Shown here in pieces: positions 36,151 to 44,522 of a stretch of DNA of 64,000 nucleotides. Position 1 is the stretch's first letter. Every line of letters starts with the position of its first letter. The notes beneath the pieces were generated by a model. The model ran no database searches, had not been told where the DNA came from, and saw nothing but the letters and a program-made list of their open reading frames with translations. This DNA comes from Bog-756 sp963701325 (GTDB lineage Bacteria > Actinomycetota > Acidimicrobiia > Acidimicrobiales > RAAP-2): positions 2,294,001-2,358,000 of the forward strand of contig OY969604.1 in assembly GCA_963701325.1 (NCBI GenBank), written 5' to 3'. The translations under genes and the position numbers were made by a program.

Positions 36151-36218
36151 GCCGCGAGGAGCGGGACCGGGCCGTTGGCCCTGATCCCGCTCGCACCGGC
36201 GGTCCCAGCCGTGATCGC

Positions 36219-37184
36219 TCAGGTGATCTTGAGCGGGGCGGTGTTGTCGATGACCTCGTCGAACAACCCCTCGATATTCGCCGACAAGCTCACGGTCACC
36301 ACCTCCGACCCCGACGCCCGGGCGGGAACGGTGAAGGATCCCCCGAGAATCGGAGGGGTCAGGGTGGGCGCGTTGTACACGGCGGGCGTCACGGTGACCT
36401 TGTTGGCAGCGTTGAGCAGGCCTGTCCCGTTGGGATGGGTGAACTGGACCTGCGGTTTCGGAGCGGCGCCGCCTCCCCCGAGGAGTGCGGTCAGTGCGGC
36501 CAACGTGGCCAGCCACCAGTAGGTCTTGGCTCCCGTTTTGTCGCTCACGTTGACCGTGGCACCGGGTGCCGCAGAGCTGGTCGAAAGGCTGACGGTCGGG
36601 TTGGCCAGCGGAAACAACTGCTCGTTCGTGAACTGGACCAGAGCGCTGCCCGCCGCGACCGTCTTGAACGTGGTCATGTCGATCATGGCGAGTGCGCATC
36701 CGATGAGGCCCTCACGAAACTCCTGGCCGGACGGAGGGCAGGTCGCGTTGGCGTCCGGTGCGTTCGTCTTGGGGAGGGTGTAGTTGAAGTCCATAACGCC
36801 CTTCGCATTGCTGTGCTGGACGGTGAGCGCGAGCGCATTGATCTCCGGCAGTGCCTGGATCAGTGCCAGCAAGCCCGGCACCGAGGTCACGTCACCCTGG
36901 AGGAGGGGTGCCGCCTTCGGATCGATGGCCAGGAGAAGGCTGGTCTCGAAGAACAGGTAGGGGTGCAGTGGGGTCATCCCGGTGCAGGCGACCGGGACTT
37001 TCGCTCCCGGCGTCTCTCCGAGGACGATGGGGACCCCGGAATCCGCGAACGTGCAGGAGGCAGGTGCAGGGGTCGCCGCGGCAGCGGGCGGCGCCGACGC
37101 GGTCAAGCTGACCAGGCCGACTCCGACCGATCCCAACAGAGTGAGCAGGCAGAGGCTCAGGCGTGTGATGCGGTCTCTGGTCAC
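36219..37184 (-). CDS. Secreted protein of unknown function
   Basis: A 321-residue protein with an N-terminal signal peptide (LSLCLLTLLGSVGVGLVSLT, then APPAAAA as probable cleavage region). The mature part has several cysteines (ASCTF, VACTGM, ATCPPSGQEF, IGCALAM) and Ser/Thr/Pro-rich stretches. A second hydrophobic segment, WWLATLAALTALLGGGG, sits near residue 240 and may be a transmembrane or interaction helix. I do not recognise the family. GTG 37184 is chosen because AGAGGAT lies just upstream; the frame extends to 37274. The stop region converges on panD. Confidence 0.6.
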   Translation of the reverse strand: MTRDRITRLSLCLLTLLGSVGVGLVSLTASAPPAAAATPAPASCTFADSGVPIVLGETPGAKVPVACTGMTPLHPYLFFETSLLLAIDPKAAPLLQGDVTSVPGLLALIQALPEINALALTVQHSNAKGVMDFNYTLPKTNAPDANATCPPSGQEFREGLIGCALAMIDMTTFKTVAAGSALVQFTNEQLFPLANPTVSLSTSSAAPGATVNVSDKTGAKTYWWLATLAALTALLGGGGAAPKPQVQFTHPNGTGLLNAANKVTVTPAVYNAPTLTPPILGGSFTVPARASGSEVVTVSLSANIEGLFDEVIDNTAPLKIT

Positions 37185-37415
37185 GGGATCCTCTTTCGTT
37201 CGGGCGGAGGCCCATTCCTTCTGGGCTGAGGCCACCTCGGCAGCTGACGGGACGTGCATCATCCCAAGAGCCAACTATTTCCATTTCTGACCATCTCAAA
37301 CGAACGAATCTGACGCTGTGTTACATCAGGCGGCAGGCCCTGCCGCCAGCGGTTCTGTTCGCGACGAGTATCCGGGCCCGAAACGGTGGATACTTCGGGC
37401 AGTGGGTCTCGAGCG

Positions 37416-38351
37416 ATGACCGGATTGCAGGTGAGGGAGCGGTGGCCCTGCAGGCGGGTGGTCACGCTCATGCTGGCCGCCACTGTGGTCGGTGGACTCG
37501 CCGGTGCCCTGCTCGACACCTCGTCGAGCGCTGGGGCATCCCCGGTACCGAGCGGAACCGAGCTCGCCTCCTCAGCTGCGACGGGTTACTGGGAGGTCGC
37601 TCGTGACGGCGGCATCTTCGCCTTCGGTGATGCCGGCTTCTACGGCTCGATGGGGGGAAGGACGCTCAACGCGCCGGTCGTCGGGATGGCCGCAACCCCC
37701 GACCGGGGGGGCTACTGGGAGGTCGGTGCCGACGGCGGCATCTTCGCCTTCGGTGATGCCGGCTTCTACGGCTCGATGGGGGGCATCCCTCTCAACCAGC
37801 CGATCCAGGGCATGGCGGCGTCCCCCGACGGCAGGGGCTACTGGGAGGTCGCTCACGACGGCGGTGTCTTCGCCTTCGGCGACGCGCGCTTCTTCGGTTC
37901 AAGGGGAGGCGAACCCGGGTCGTACGGCACATCGGTCCGGGGGATCACTCCGACCGCCGACGGCGGGGGCTACTGGGAGGTGGCCGCTGACGGCACGGTC
38001 TTCGGGTTCGGCGACGCCGGCAAGTTCGGTTCGGCAGTGGGACTCGTGCTTGCGCCCAACGACTCGGATGACGACGGCTCGATCCGGGGCCTCGTCCCCA
38101 CCACAGACGGCAAGGGCTACTGGGAGGTCGGCCACGACGGGGGTGTCTTCGCCTACGGCGACGCCGGCTTCTATGGCTCGATGGGAGGGGTCTCCCTGCG
38201 CCAGGGGATCGTGGCGATGGCGGCGGCCCCTGACGGCGGGGGCTACTGGGAGGCCGCTGCCGACGGGGGTATCTTCGCCTTTGGGGACGCGCCGTTCTAT
38301 GGCTCGATGGGGGGCGGCCCCCTCAATGCGGGGGTCGTGGGAATGGCTTGA
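37416..38351 (+). CDS. Secreted repeat protein, six GYWEVAxDGGIFAFGDA repeats
   Basis: A 311-residue exported protein. After a signal-type helix (VVTLMLAATVVGGLAGALL) come six repeats of about 42 residues, each of the form GYWEVAxDGGIFAFGDA followed by xFYGSMGG. Repeats 3 and 4 are the most diverged, with longer loops. This repeat is frequent in secreted actinobacterial proteins, often beside hydrolase or CAP domains, and probably folds as a beta-propeller-like or beta-solenoid binding surface. Here it ends in the sixth repeat with no attached enzyme. The last 55 bases overlap the end of the convergent GT87 gene. Confidence 0.75.
   Translation: MTGLQVRERWPCRRVVTLMLAATVVGGLAGALLDTSSSAGASPVPSGTELASSAATGYWEVARDGGIFAFGDAGFYGSMGGRTLNAPVVGMAATPDRGGYWEVGADGGIFAFGDAGFYGSMGGIPLNQPIQGMAASPDGRGYWEVAHDGGVFAFGDARFFGSRGGEPGSYGTSVRGITPTADGGGYWEVAADGTVFGFGDAGKFGSAVGLVLAPNDSDDDGSIRGLVPTTDGKGYWEVGHDGGVFAYGDAGFYGSMGGVSLRQGIVAMAAAPDGGGYWEAAADGGIFAFGDAPFYGSMGGGPLNAGVVGMA
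37605..37783. repeat. Near-identical 53-base direct repeats inside the secreted repeat gene
   Basis: The stretch beginning GACGGCGGCATCTTCGCC occurs at 37605 and again at 37731, identical over about 53 bases and 126 bases (42 codons) apart. Such identity between repeats favours in-frame loss or gain of whole units by recombination. Confidence 0.8.
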
Positions 38352-39685
38352 TCGGATGGGGCCTGGTCCCGGGCGCTCGCCCCTGCACCGGCTCGGTCCA
38401 GCTCGTCGCCCAGGAACCATCCGGCAAGCACGGACGCGCTGAGCAGCGCCAGGTTCGCCGCGAAGACCACGCTGTAGCGGAGCGCGGAGATACCCGCTGG
38501 GAATCCATCCGTGGGCCAGGAGTGCTGCTGGACCAGGTACCAGGCGACCAGGGTCAGTAGGAGGAGCACCTGGACGACCGGATAGGAGCTGGAACGGCGC
38601 CGTCCTTCGATCAGCACGGGCACCGCGGCGATCCAATACCAGAGAATCGGTAGCGCCAGGATCGTGTAGGCCAGATGGCTGACGGGGATGATCAGCACCG
38701 CGAACAGCGCGGTGTTGACCACACACAGCATCGGGTCCGACCTTGTGCGGAGAGAGAGGACGAGGAGTCCGACAACCCAGGCGGCCAGGATCGCCGTGAG
38801 CAGGTAGCGGAGCTCGCTCGATACGAAGAGCGGCCGGGCCAGCCCGCTCTTCGAGAAGAGCAGCCGGGGGATCCCGCCGACCGAATCGTTGTGCAGCTGC
38901 TGGGATTTCGCCTGGAACACATTGGTGAAGAAGGCCCGGAACTCCGAAAGTCCTGCCGGGATGAGGTTGGTGACGAGCCCGATGAGGATCATCAGCGCCA
39001 CCCCAGCAACCGCTCGCACCCGCGCTCGGGAGCCGATCCCCGTCTGCAGCACCGCCAGGATGATCAGGGCGGGCCAGACCTTGAGGAGGCACGCGCCCCC
39101 GACTGCGATACCGAATAACAGGGGGCGCCTCGTATTCAGTGCGGCTGCTGCGAGGACGACCAGGAGCAGGACGTAGATGTCATCGTTGCCCACGAAGAAC
39201 TCGAAGGTCATGGGCCACAGATGCAGCCCGGTGACGGCACAGAGTGCGAAGAGGACCGGAACCTGCCAGGACGCGAGCCGCTGTCTCAACGAGTAGGTCA
39301 TCGCTGCGATCGCTCCGGTGAAGACGCACAGCTCGAGTACCGTCCAGGCTCTGAACACGCGAAGCGGTACGGCGTGGGCGAACGGGGAAAGGAGCAGGGC
39401 GACGGGCGCGAAGTAGACGTACCCGTTGTCGTCGACCCCGAAGGGGCTCTTCCCCTGAGAGACGAGCTGACCCGCTTGGAAGGAGGTTCGAAAGTCGGGC
39501 TGGTTGCCGCCCACAAGGGCGTTCGCCATCGCCCCTGCGTACCGGCGGGCACAGAACTCCACGAGCAGCACCAGTGCGATGACCCACAATCCCGCGGTGA
39601 GCAGGTCGGGCACGAAGAAGGCCCGGATCCGGGTCAGCGCTGCGCCGCGTGCCGGCGGGACCGCCACGGTCTCCCCTGAGCCCAT
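38297..39685 (-). CDS. GT87-type (DUF2029) polyprenol-dependent mannosyltransferase-like membrane protein
   Basis: A 462-residue polytopic protein with about ten helices. The first extracytoplasmic loop holds NQPDFRTSFQAGQLVSQGKS, containing the conserved acidic residue of GT-C enzymes; YVYFAPVALLLSPFA, NDDIYVLLLVVLAAAA and GGACLLKVWPALIIL are typical DUF2029 landmarks. Actinobacterial relatives add mannose or arabinose from polyprenyl phosphate to wall lipids and glycans. ATG 39685 follows a strong GGAGGAGCGGAG site. The 3' end overlaps the secreted repeat gene by 55 bases. Confidence 0.85.
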   Translation of the reverse strand: MGSGETVAVPPARGAALTRIRAFFVPDLLTAGLWVIALVLLVEFCARRYAGAMANALVGGNQPDFRTSFQAGQLVSQGKSPFGVDDNGYVYFAPVALLLSPFAHAVPLRVFRAWTVLELCVFTGAIAAMTYSLRQRLASWQVPVLFALCAVTGLHLWPMTFEFFVGNDDIYVLLLVVLAAAALNTRRPLLFGIAVGGACLLKVWPALIILAVLQTGIGSRARVRAVAGVALMILIGLVTNLIPAGLSEFRAFFTNVFQAKSQQLHNDSVGGIPRLLFSKSGLARPLFVSSELRYLLTAILAAWVVGLLVLSLRTRSDPMLCVVNTALFAVLIIPVSHLAYTILALPILWYWIAAVPVLIEGRRRSSSYPVVQVLLLLTLVAWYLVQQHSWPTDGFPAGISALRYSVVFAANLALLSASVLAGWFLGDELDRAGAGASARDQAPSDQAIPTTPALRGPPPIEP

Positions 39686-39914
39686 TCTCCGCTCCTCCGC
39701 CGCACCGAGCCGATGTGATTCGACCCCACTCTCCCCGTTCGAGTGTAGGTCCCGATGGCCGCCTCCGGATGCCGACGGGGCCAGGCCGCCCGGGGTCCTG
39801 TTGCCACGCGGCGGCCCAGGTCTCTACGTTGGCTGCGAGAGCGTGGACCAGAACACGGAGCCGCCGACCTCCGTCGGCGCGGGCAGCGGTCCACCTCGGT
39901 CGAGAGGATGAGCA

Positions 39915-41027
39915 ATGCAGACCCAAGCAGCGGTGCTCTGGAAGCCAGGTTCGGATTGGTCGGTCGAGTCCATCGACCTCGACCCCCCGCGAAACCACGA
40001 GGTGCTCGTCCGGATGGCCGCGACCGGGATCTGCCACTCCGACGAGCACTTCGTCACGGGTGACGTCCCGTTCTTCGGACCCATGATCGGCGGTCATGAG
40101 GGAGCCGGTGTGGTCGAGGAGATCGGACCCGAGGTGACGCTCCTGGCCCCCGGCGATCACGTGGTGACGAGCTTCCTCCCTCCGTGTGGCAGGTGCCCGT
40201 CGTGCCTCGTGGGCCGTCAGAACCTCTGCGACATGGGCATGTACATCGCCGACGGGTGGCAGGTCGGCGACAAGACCGCACGGCACCATGCACGGGGTGA
40301 GGACCTGCGCATCTTCTGCATGTTGGGGACCTTTGCTCGGCATACCGTGAGCGACGAGCGCTCGTTCGTCAAGATCGGCGACGACCTTCCACTCGACAAG
40401 GCCTGCCTTGTGGCCTGCGGGGTGAGCACCGGCTGGGGATCATCGGTCCACCGGGCCCAGGTCCGACCCGGTGACGATGTCGCTGTCATCGGCGCGGGCG
40501 GTGTCGGGTCTGCAGCCATCCAAGGTGCGCGGTTCTCGGGGGCCCATCGGATCTTCGCCATCGACCCGGTTCCGTTCAAACGGGAGATGGCGACCGGCTT
40601 CGGGGCGACCCACACGGCCGCGTCCATCGAGGAGGCCTTTTCGCTGATCCAGGACGTCACCTTCGGACGCATGTGTCATCGGATCATCTGCACGATGTCG
40701 GTCGGGCGTGGTGACCTGATGGCGTCGATCATGGCGCTGGCTGCCAAGCGCGGCCGCGTGGTGATCACCAACGTGCATCCGTGGACCGAGACGGATGTGA
40801 CGATGAGCATGCTCGACCTGCTCACGATGGAGAAGGAATTGGTGGGCTCGATCTTCGGGTCGTCGAATCCGGGCCTCGACACCCCGAGCCTGCTCGACCT
40901 CTATCGTGACGGGCTGCTGGACCTCGACGGCATGGTCACCCGGACCTATCCACTGGACAGGCTCAACGACGGATTCGAGGACCTGCGCGAAGGCCGGACG
41001 ATCCGGGGTGTGGTCGTCCTCGAGTGA
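39915..41027 (+). CDS. NDMA-dependent-type zinc alcohol dehydrogenase
   Basis: A 370-residue medium-chain dehydrogenase. The catalytic zinc site is GICHSDEHF with GGHEGAG, the structural zinc lobe is CGRCPSCLVGRQNLC, and the cofactor loop is VIGAGGVGSAAIQGA. Its closest recognisable type is the actinobacterial NDMA-dependent alcohol dehydrogenase, in which the NAD(H) stays bound and an external carrier reoxidises it; a mycofactocin link is known for this group but no mycofactocin genes are here. ATG 39915 follows GAGAGGATGAG. Probable substrates are small alcohols. Confidence 0.88.
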   Translation: MQTQAAVLWKPGSDWSVESIDLDPPRNHEVLVRMAATGICHSDEHFVTGDVPFFGPMIGGHEGAGVVEEIGPEVTLLAPGDHVVTSFLPPCGRCPSCLVGRQNLCDMGMYIADGWQVGDKTARHHARGEDLRIFCMLGTFARHTVSDERSFVKIGDDLPLDKACLVACGVSTGWGSSVHRAQVRPGDDVAVIGAGGVGSAAIQGARFSGAHRIFAIDPVPFKREMATGFGATHTAASIEEAFSLIQDVTFGRMCHRIICTMSVGRGDLMASIMALAAKRGRVVITNVHPWTETDVTMSMLDLLTMEKELVGSIFGSSNPGLDTPSLLDLYRDGLLDLDGMVTRTYPLDRLNDGFEDLREGRTIRGVVVLE

Positions 41028-41032
41028 TCCGC

Positions 41033-41227
41033 TCAGAGCGAGGTGTCGAGCATCGCAACCGCGATCTCCTGCTGAGATGCCCCGAGGATCAGGAGCGCGT
41101 CGGCGACGACGGTGTGGTCCTCGTCATCGCCTGCGACGTCGACGATCGTCCGGATGGCTGCGAGCCGTGACGCCTCCTGGTCGGGATGCCGGCGCCGTCG
41201 GTCCCTCACACGTCTGTTGGTACTCAC
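41033..41227 (-). CDS. Small hypothetical protein
   Basis: A 64-residue acidic protein with a basic N-terminus (TNRRVRDRRRRHPDQ) and a C-terminal helix region (ADALLILGASQQEIAVAML). GTG 41227 has an excellent AAGGAGGT 6-7 bases upstream, which is the main reason to call this a gene and to cut the much longer open frame. The stop is 5 bases from the stop of the convergent dehydrogenase. Family unknown. Confidence 0.6.
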   Translation of the reverse strand: MSTNRRVRDRRRRHPDQEASRLAAIRTIVDVAGDDEDHTVVADALLILGASQQEIAVAMLDTSL

Positions 41228-41397
41228 CGGTCGACCTCCTTGGCGGGCGCGGGAGCGGGGACCGGAGATCGATCTGGCTCCTCGGCCCGTCATCGGCAGA
41301 TTTCCCGGCCGACTTGAGCGGCGCCGTCCGCCCTCCGGCTCGGAGCCGCACCGCTCTCGAGTGCATACAGCCGGTTGAATCGGTCCTGGTGGCGTGC

Positions 41398-41403
41398 TAG
41401 GAA
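41398..41403 (+). promoter_or_regulatory. Possible promoter of the DUF6325-SHOCT-DUF302 cluster
   Basis: TAGGAA at 41398-41403 lies 17 bases after TTGAAT at 41375-41380, a -35/-10 layout about 49 bases before the ATG at 41452. Both hexamers match the consensus only partly. Confidence 0.3.
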
Positions 41404-41451
41404 CGGTGCGCGGCAGTCCGTCGCCCCGACAGAGCACCGAGAGGAGATCGC

Positions 41452-41871
41452 ATGGCAATCGGTCCGGTCGAATATCTCGTGGTCGGCTTTCCGGGGAATA
41501 AATTCTCGGGTGAGATCGCGCCCGAGCTGGCCAAGCTGGTCGAGAGCGGGACCATCCGCATTCTGGACCTGCTCTTCGTGGCGAAGGACGCGGACGGCTC
41601 GGTGGTCGCGTTCGAATTCGATCAGCTCGAGGAGCTCGCTCCGTTCGCAGACATCGATGCCGAGGTGGGTGGACTGGCGACTCCGGAGGACATCGAGCAC
41701 GCCGCCGCCCTCCTCGAGCCGAACTCATCGGCGGCAGTGCTCATCTGGGAGGACCGTTGGGCGGCTCCCTTCGCCGAGGCGCTCAGGAATGCCGGCGGCG
41801 TCCTCATCGAGAGCGCCCGCGTCCCCTATGAGCTGGTCGAAGCCGCGTTCGACGGTCTTCCGTCCGCCTGA
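41452..41871 (+). CDS. DUF6325 family protein
   Basis: A 139-residue soluble protein starting AIGPVEYLVVGFPGNKF, with the alternating strand/helix pattern and the phrases IRILDLLFVAKDADGSV and LIWEDRWAAPFAEALR that mark the DUF6325 family (related to DUF1269 membrane-stress proteins but lacking the glycine-zipper insert). The function is unknown. The start follows GAGAGGAG. It is the first of three small genes on this strand; a SHOCT-domain gene follows 26 bases on, an arrangement I recall from other actinobacteria. Confidence 0.8.
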   Translation: MAIGPVEYLVVGFPGNKFSGEIAPELAKLVESGTIRILDLLFVAKDADGSVVAFEFDQLEELAPFADIDAEVGGLATPEDIEHAAALLEPNSSAAVLIWEDRWAAPFAEALRNAGGVLIESARVPYELVEAAFDGLPSA

Positions 41872-41897
41872 AGCCCGACGTCAAAAGGAGTTCGACC

Positions 41898-42173
41898 ATG
41901 ATGAGAAGACGACCGATCGCACGGACGGTGGCCCGAACAGCCGTCGTCGCGGGCACCGCGACCGTCGTGGCCGGGGGAGTGGCCAGGCGACAGGCTGCGC
42001 GCAACGAACCGCAGCCGCAACAGATGGAGCAGCCGGCGCCCGTCGAGGCGGCACCCGATGCCGGGTCCGACCCGGTGGCCCGATTGACCCAGCTGTCCTC
42101 GCTCAAGGACCAGGGAATCCTCACCGAAGAGGAATTCGCGGCAAAGAAGGCGGAGATCCTCAACGAGATGTGA
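41898..42173 (+). CDS. SHOCT-domain protein
   Basis: A 91-residue protein. A basic N-terminus and a short Ala/Val/Gly helix (VVAGTATVVAGGVARR) are followed by a Gln/Pro-rich linker. The C-terminal SHOCT motif is LTQLSSLKDQGILTEEEFAA continuing KKAEILNEM. SHOCT is a short oligomerisation or tethering module found at the ends of many proteins. Start ATG 41898 is preceded by AAAAGGAG. Confidence 0.9.
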   Translation: MMRRRPIARTVARTAVVAGTATVVAGGVARRQAARNEPQPQQMEQPAPVEAAPDAGSDPVARLTQLSSLKDQGILTEEEFAAKKAEILNEM

Positions 42174-42191
42174 GGAGTTGGAGGGTTCTGG

Positions 42192-42593
42192 ATGCCGCCT
42201 CCCGACGGCGCTTCCGATGCCGGAATCGTGACCAAGAGCGCTTCGGGTTCTGTGGACGAGACGGTCGCTTCACTGACTGCTCTGGTCGAGTCCAAGGGAA
42301 TGACCCTCTTCGCGATCATCGACCACAGCGGCGAGGCGAGGCGGCACGGTCTCGAGCTCCGTGACACCAAGGTGGTCATCTTCGGTAGCCCGACCGGGGG
42401 CACCCCGGTCATGGATGCAGTTCCGCTGGCCGCACTCGACCTGCCGCTCAAGATCCTTGTCTGGGACGACGGTGGACGAACCAGGATCAGCTACACAGAC
42501 CCCGGCCGCCTCGCCGCGCGTCACCACCTTTCCGACGAATTGGCCTCCCGACTGACCGGAATCGACGGCATCACCGACCGACTCGCCAGCTGA
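42192..42593 (+). CDS. DUF302 domain protein
   Basis: A 133-residue protein whose body matches DUF302: SVDETVASLTALVESKGMTL, FAIIDHSGEARRHGLEL, KVVIFGSPTGGTPVMDA and LDLPLKILVWDDGGRTRISY. DUF302 folds as a compact alpha/beta domain of unknown function, common in stress-related operons. It begins 19 bases after the SHOCT gene with GGAGG upstream, so the three small genes are probably one operon. Confidence 0.9.
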   Translation: MPPPDGASDAGIVTKSASGSVDETVASLTALVESKGMTLFAIIDHSGEARRHGLELRDTKVVIFGSPTGGTPVMDAVPLAALDLPLKILVWDDGGRTRISYTDPGRLAARHHLSDELASRLTGIDGITDRLAS

Positions 42594-42646
42594 GCTGGAC
42601 TGGATCGACACTTCGGATCGTTGTCGTAATTGCCGATGAGTGCCCT

Positions 42647-43765
42647 GTGGGTCCATTCGATTCCAGCGAACGAACGCGAGCGACGAGTCCGCGCAGCCCT
42701 GCACCGGGAGGCCCTGGCGCCGACCAGAGGGAGCGCTTCTGGCGGACGCACATCCGCCTCGGTTTTCTCGTCTTCCTCGGAGAAGGCCTGGCCATTTTCA
42801 TCTATCTCGTCCTCACCCCCGGTGCCCCGCACCGGGCCGTCCTGTTCGGGATGGTGACGGCATGGTTCGCGTTCGCCGTGATCAATCTCTTCCTGATCTC
42901 GAAGCTCGTGACGTCGCCCTGGCTGATGAGCTTCTCGGCCGCCTGGACGGTCCTCTCGGTGTTCGCGATCGGCGGGTTCGCACTGCTCGACAACGGCTTG
43001 GAGAGCCCGGTGGTACCCCTCCTGTTCCTCCCGATCAGCTTTGCCGCGCTCTCGTTCGCGCCGGCCGAGGTCCTGGTGTGCGGGATCTCGACCCTTCTGT
43101 CGGCCGCAGCGGTCGCCGTCCTCGAACCGGGCGCGCGGGTCTCCGTCGGGACCCGATCCATGCTGCTCGCGGGCCTCGCCGGTGCGTCAGTGCTCTCCGT
43201 CGCTGCGGCACGGAATCGCGCTCGCCGCGAGCTCCACGAACAGCTGCTGATGAAAGAGATCGTCGCACTGGGATCGACCGACGGGCTGACCGGGTGTGCG
43301 GTGCACCGGGTGTTCCACGAACGCTTGGGGGAGGAGATCTCCCGATCGCGGCGCACCGGTCGTCCGCTCAGTCTCATGCTGATCGATGTGGACGGCTTCA
43401 AGGGCGTCAACGACACCTATGGGCACCTTGCGGGCGACGCCACCCTTGCCGCCATCGGTGGCATGCTCCGCACCCACGTCCGGACCATCGACCTGGTCGG
43501 CCGCGTCGGAGGGGACGAGTTCGCAGTCCTTCTGCCCGAAACCGACCCCGGCGCAGCTGCCGACCTGGCCGATCGGCTCCGCCGTGACCTTCCGTCCGTG
43601 CTCGAGATCCCGGTGACTCTGAGCATCGGGGTGAGCGCGCTGAGTCCACTGTCCCGCACGTCCGAGCAACTGCTCGATGATGCCGATCTCGCCCTCTACG
43701 ACGTGAAGCGTTCCGGACGGGACGCGGTGGCCGTTCGCCTTCCCGGACTCTCCTCCCCCTCGTAG
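42647..43765 (+). CDS. Membrane diguanylate cyclase (GGDEF)
   Basis: A 372-residue protein. Five to six hydrophobic helices occupy residues 35 to about 190. A short helical linker leads to a GGDEF domain with DGLTGCAVHRVFHERL, LMLIDVDGFKGVNDTYGH, RVGGDEFAVLLPE and SIGVSAL. The active-site GGDEF is intact, so it should make cyclic di-GMP from GTP. No obvious inhibitory RxxD lies right before the motif. The GTG start at 42647 is somewhat uncertain. It is the second cyclic di-GMP protein of the window. Confidence 0.88.
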   Translation: MGPFDSSERTRATSPRSPAPGGPGADQRERFWRTHIRLGFLVFLGEGLAIFIYLVLTPGAPHRAVLFGMVTAWFAFAVINLFLISKLVTSPWLMSFSAAWTVLSVFAIGGFALLDNGLESPVVPLLFLPISFAALSFAPAEVLVCGISTLLSAAAVAVLEPGARVSVGTRSMLLAGLAGASVLSVAAARNRARRELHEQLLMKEIVALGSTDGLTGCAVHRVFHERLGEEISRSRRTGRPLSLMLIDVDGFKGVNDTYGHLAGDATLAAIGGMLRTHVRTIDLVGRVGGDEFAVLLPETDPGAAADLADRLRRDLPSVLEIPVTLSIGVSALSPLSRTSEQLLDDADLALYDVKRSGRDAVAVRLPGLSSPS

Positions 43766-43798
43766 CGCTCCCGGACGCGCTGGGCATTGCTCACCGGG

Positions 43799-44377
43799 TC
43801 ATGTGGCGCCGTCGCGTATCCCGTGGACGACCAGGAGTGGCCGTCGCCCCGCCTCCCGTCGATCGATGCCCACCGCGGAGAAGCCCGCGGACTCCATCTC
43901 GGCCATCAGGTCGTCAGCTCCCTCGGCGCTCAACCCGTGGGCTGCATGCCCTCGGGCACCGCTTCTGATCAGGCGCTCGGCCAGTACGACGCGGCCACCC
44001 GGGACGACGACCCGGTGGATCTCGCGGAGTCCCGCTCTCCGGTCCGTCCAGTGGTGCACCGAACTCAGGGCCCACGCCACCGTGACGCGACCGTCGTCGA
44101 GCGGCAGCGACTCCGCAACTCCTTCCATCCAGGTGGCCCCGTGCACCCGGCGGACGGTGGAGATCCACCGGGCAAGGCCCAAGGCCACCGGGGACGGATC
44201 GACGCCGATGACCTCGCCGGCCGCCTGCGCTGCCATCCGAGCCGCCGCTCCGGGGCCACAACCGATGTCGACGACCCGATCCTCTCGGGTGAGCTCGGCG
44301 GCGGCCGCCACCCATCGCGCCGGGCGCCCTCGGCCGACCGACATCGAGAGGGCGACGAGCGTGTCGTCCGCGATCAT
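43799..44377 (-). CDS. SAM-dependent methyltransferase (UbiE-like)
   Basis: A 192-residue class I methyltransferase with motif I VVDIGCGPGAAARMAA, EVIGVDPSPVAL, ESLPLDDGRVTVAWALSSVH and REIHRVVVPGGRVVLAERL. The substrate is unknown. ATG 44377 is the best start because the open frame upstream crosses a divergent promoter region. The gene is transcribed away from the MarR gene, and the AT-rich gap between them carries an operator-like inverted repeat, so MarR may control it. Confidence 0.8.
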   Translation of the reverse strand: MIADDTLVALSMSVGRGRPARWVAAAAELTREDRVVDIGCGPGAAARMAAQAAGEVIGVDPSPVALGLARWISTVRRVHGATWMEGVAESLPLDDGRVTVAWALSSVHHWTDRRAGLREIHRVVVPGGRVVLAERLIRSGARGHAAHGLSAEGADDLMAEMESAGFSAVGIDRREAGRRPLLVVHGIRDGAT

Positions 44378-44467
44378 GGCGCCGCCCGTCTGCTGGGGAT
44401 GCGGGTGGTCGTCACGGGGGATGCGGTTCGGGTCATGGCATGTATCTCCTGAGCAACTAGTTGGCTG

Positions 44468-44498
44468 TAGTACTAAGTAGATGAGAACATAAGTAGTA
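44468..44498. promoter_or_regulatory. Operator-like repeats between the methyltransferase and marR genes
   Basis: This AT-rich stretch in GC-rich surroundings holds the palindrome TAGTACTA (44468-44475), a TACTA/TAGTA inverted pair (44471-44475 and 44494-44498) and two direct TAAGTAG copies 16 bases apart (44474 and 44490). MarR dimers bind comparable inverted repeats, so it is a plausible site for the adjacent regulator. Confidence 0.5.
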
Positions 44499-44509
44499 TA
44501 GCGAGCGCG

Positions 44510-44515
44510 TAAACT
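44510..44515 (+). promoter_or_regulatory. Leaderless-type -10 element of the second marR gene
   Basis: TAAACT ends 7 bases before the ATG at 44523, which puts the expected transcription start at the start codon. Confidence 0.45.
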
Positions 44516-44522
44516 TCGTGCA

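Noticed and set aside
37605..38340. A CRISPR or intergenic repeat array
   Set aside because: The regular spacing of about 126 bases reflects 42-codon protein repeats within one gene.
41033..41451. A toxin-antitoxin pair formed by the 64-residue gene and its surroundings
   Set aside because: Only one small gene is present, with no partner, and it has no toxin or antitoxin motif that I recognise.
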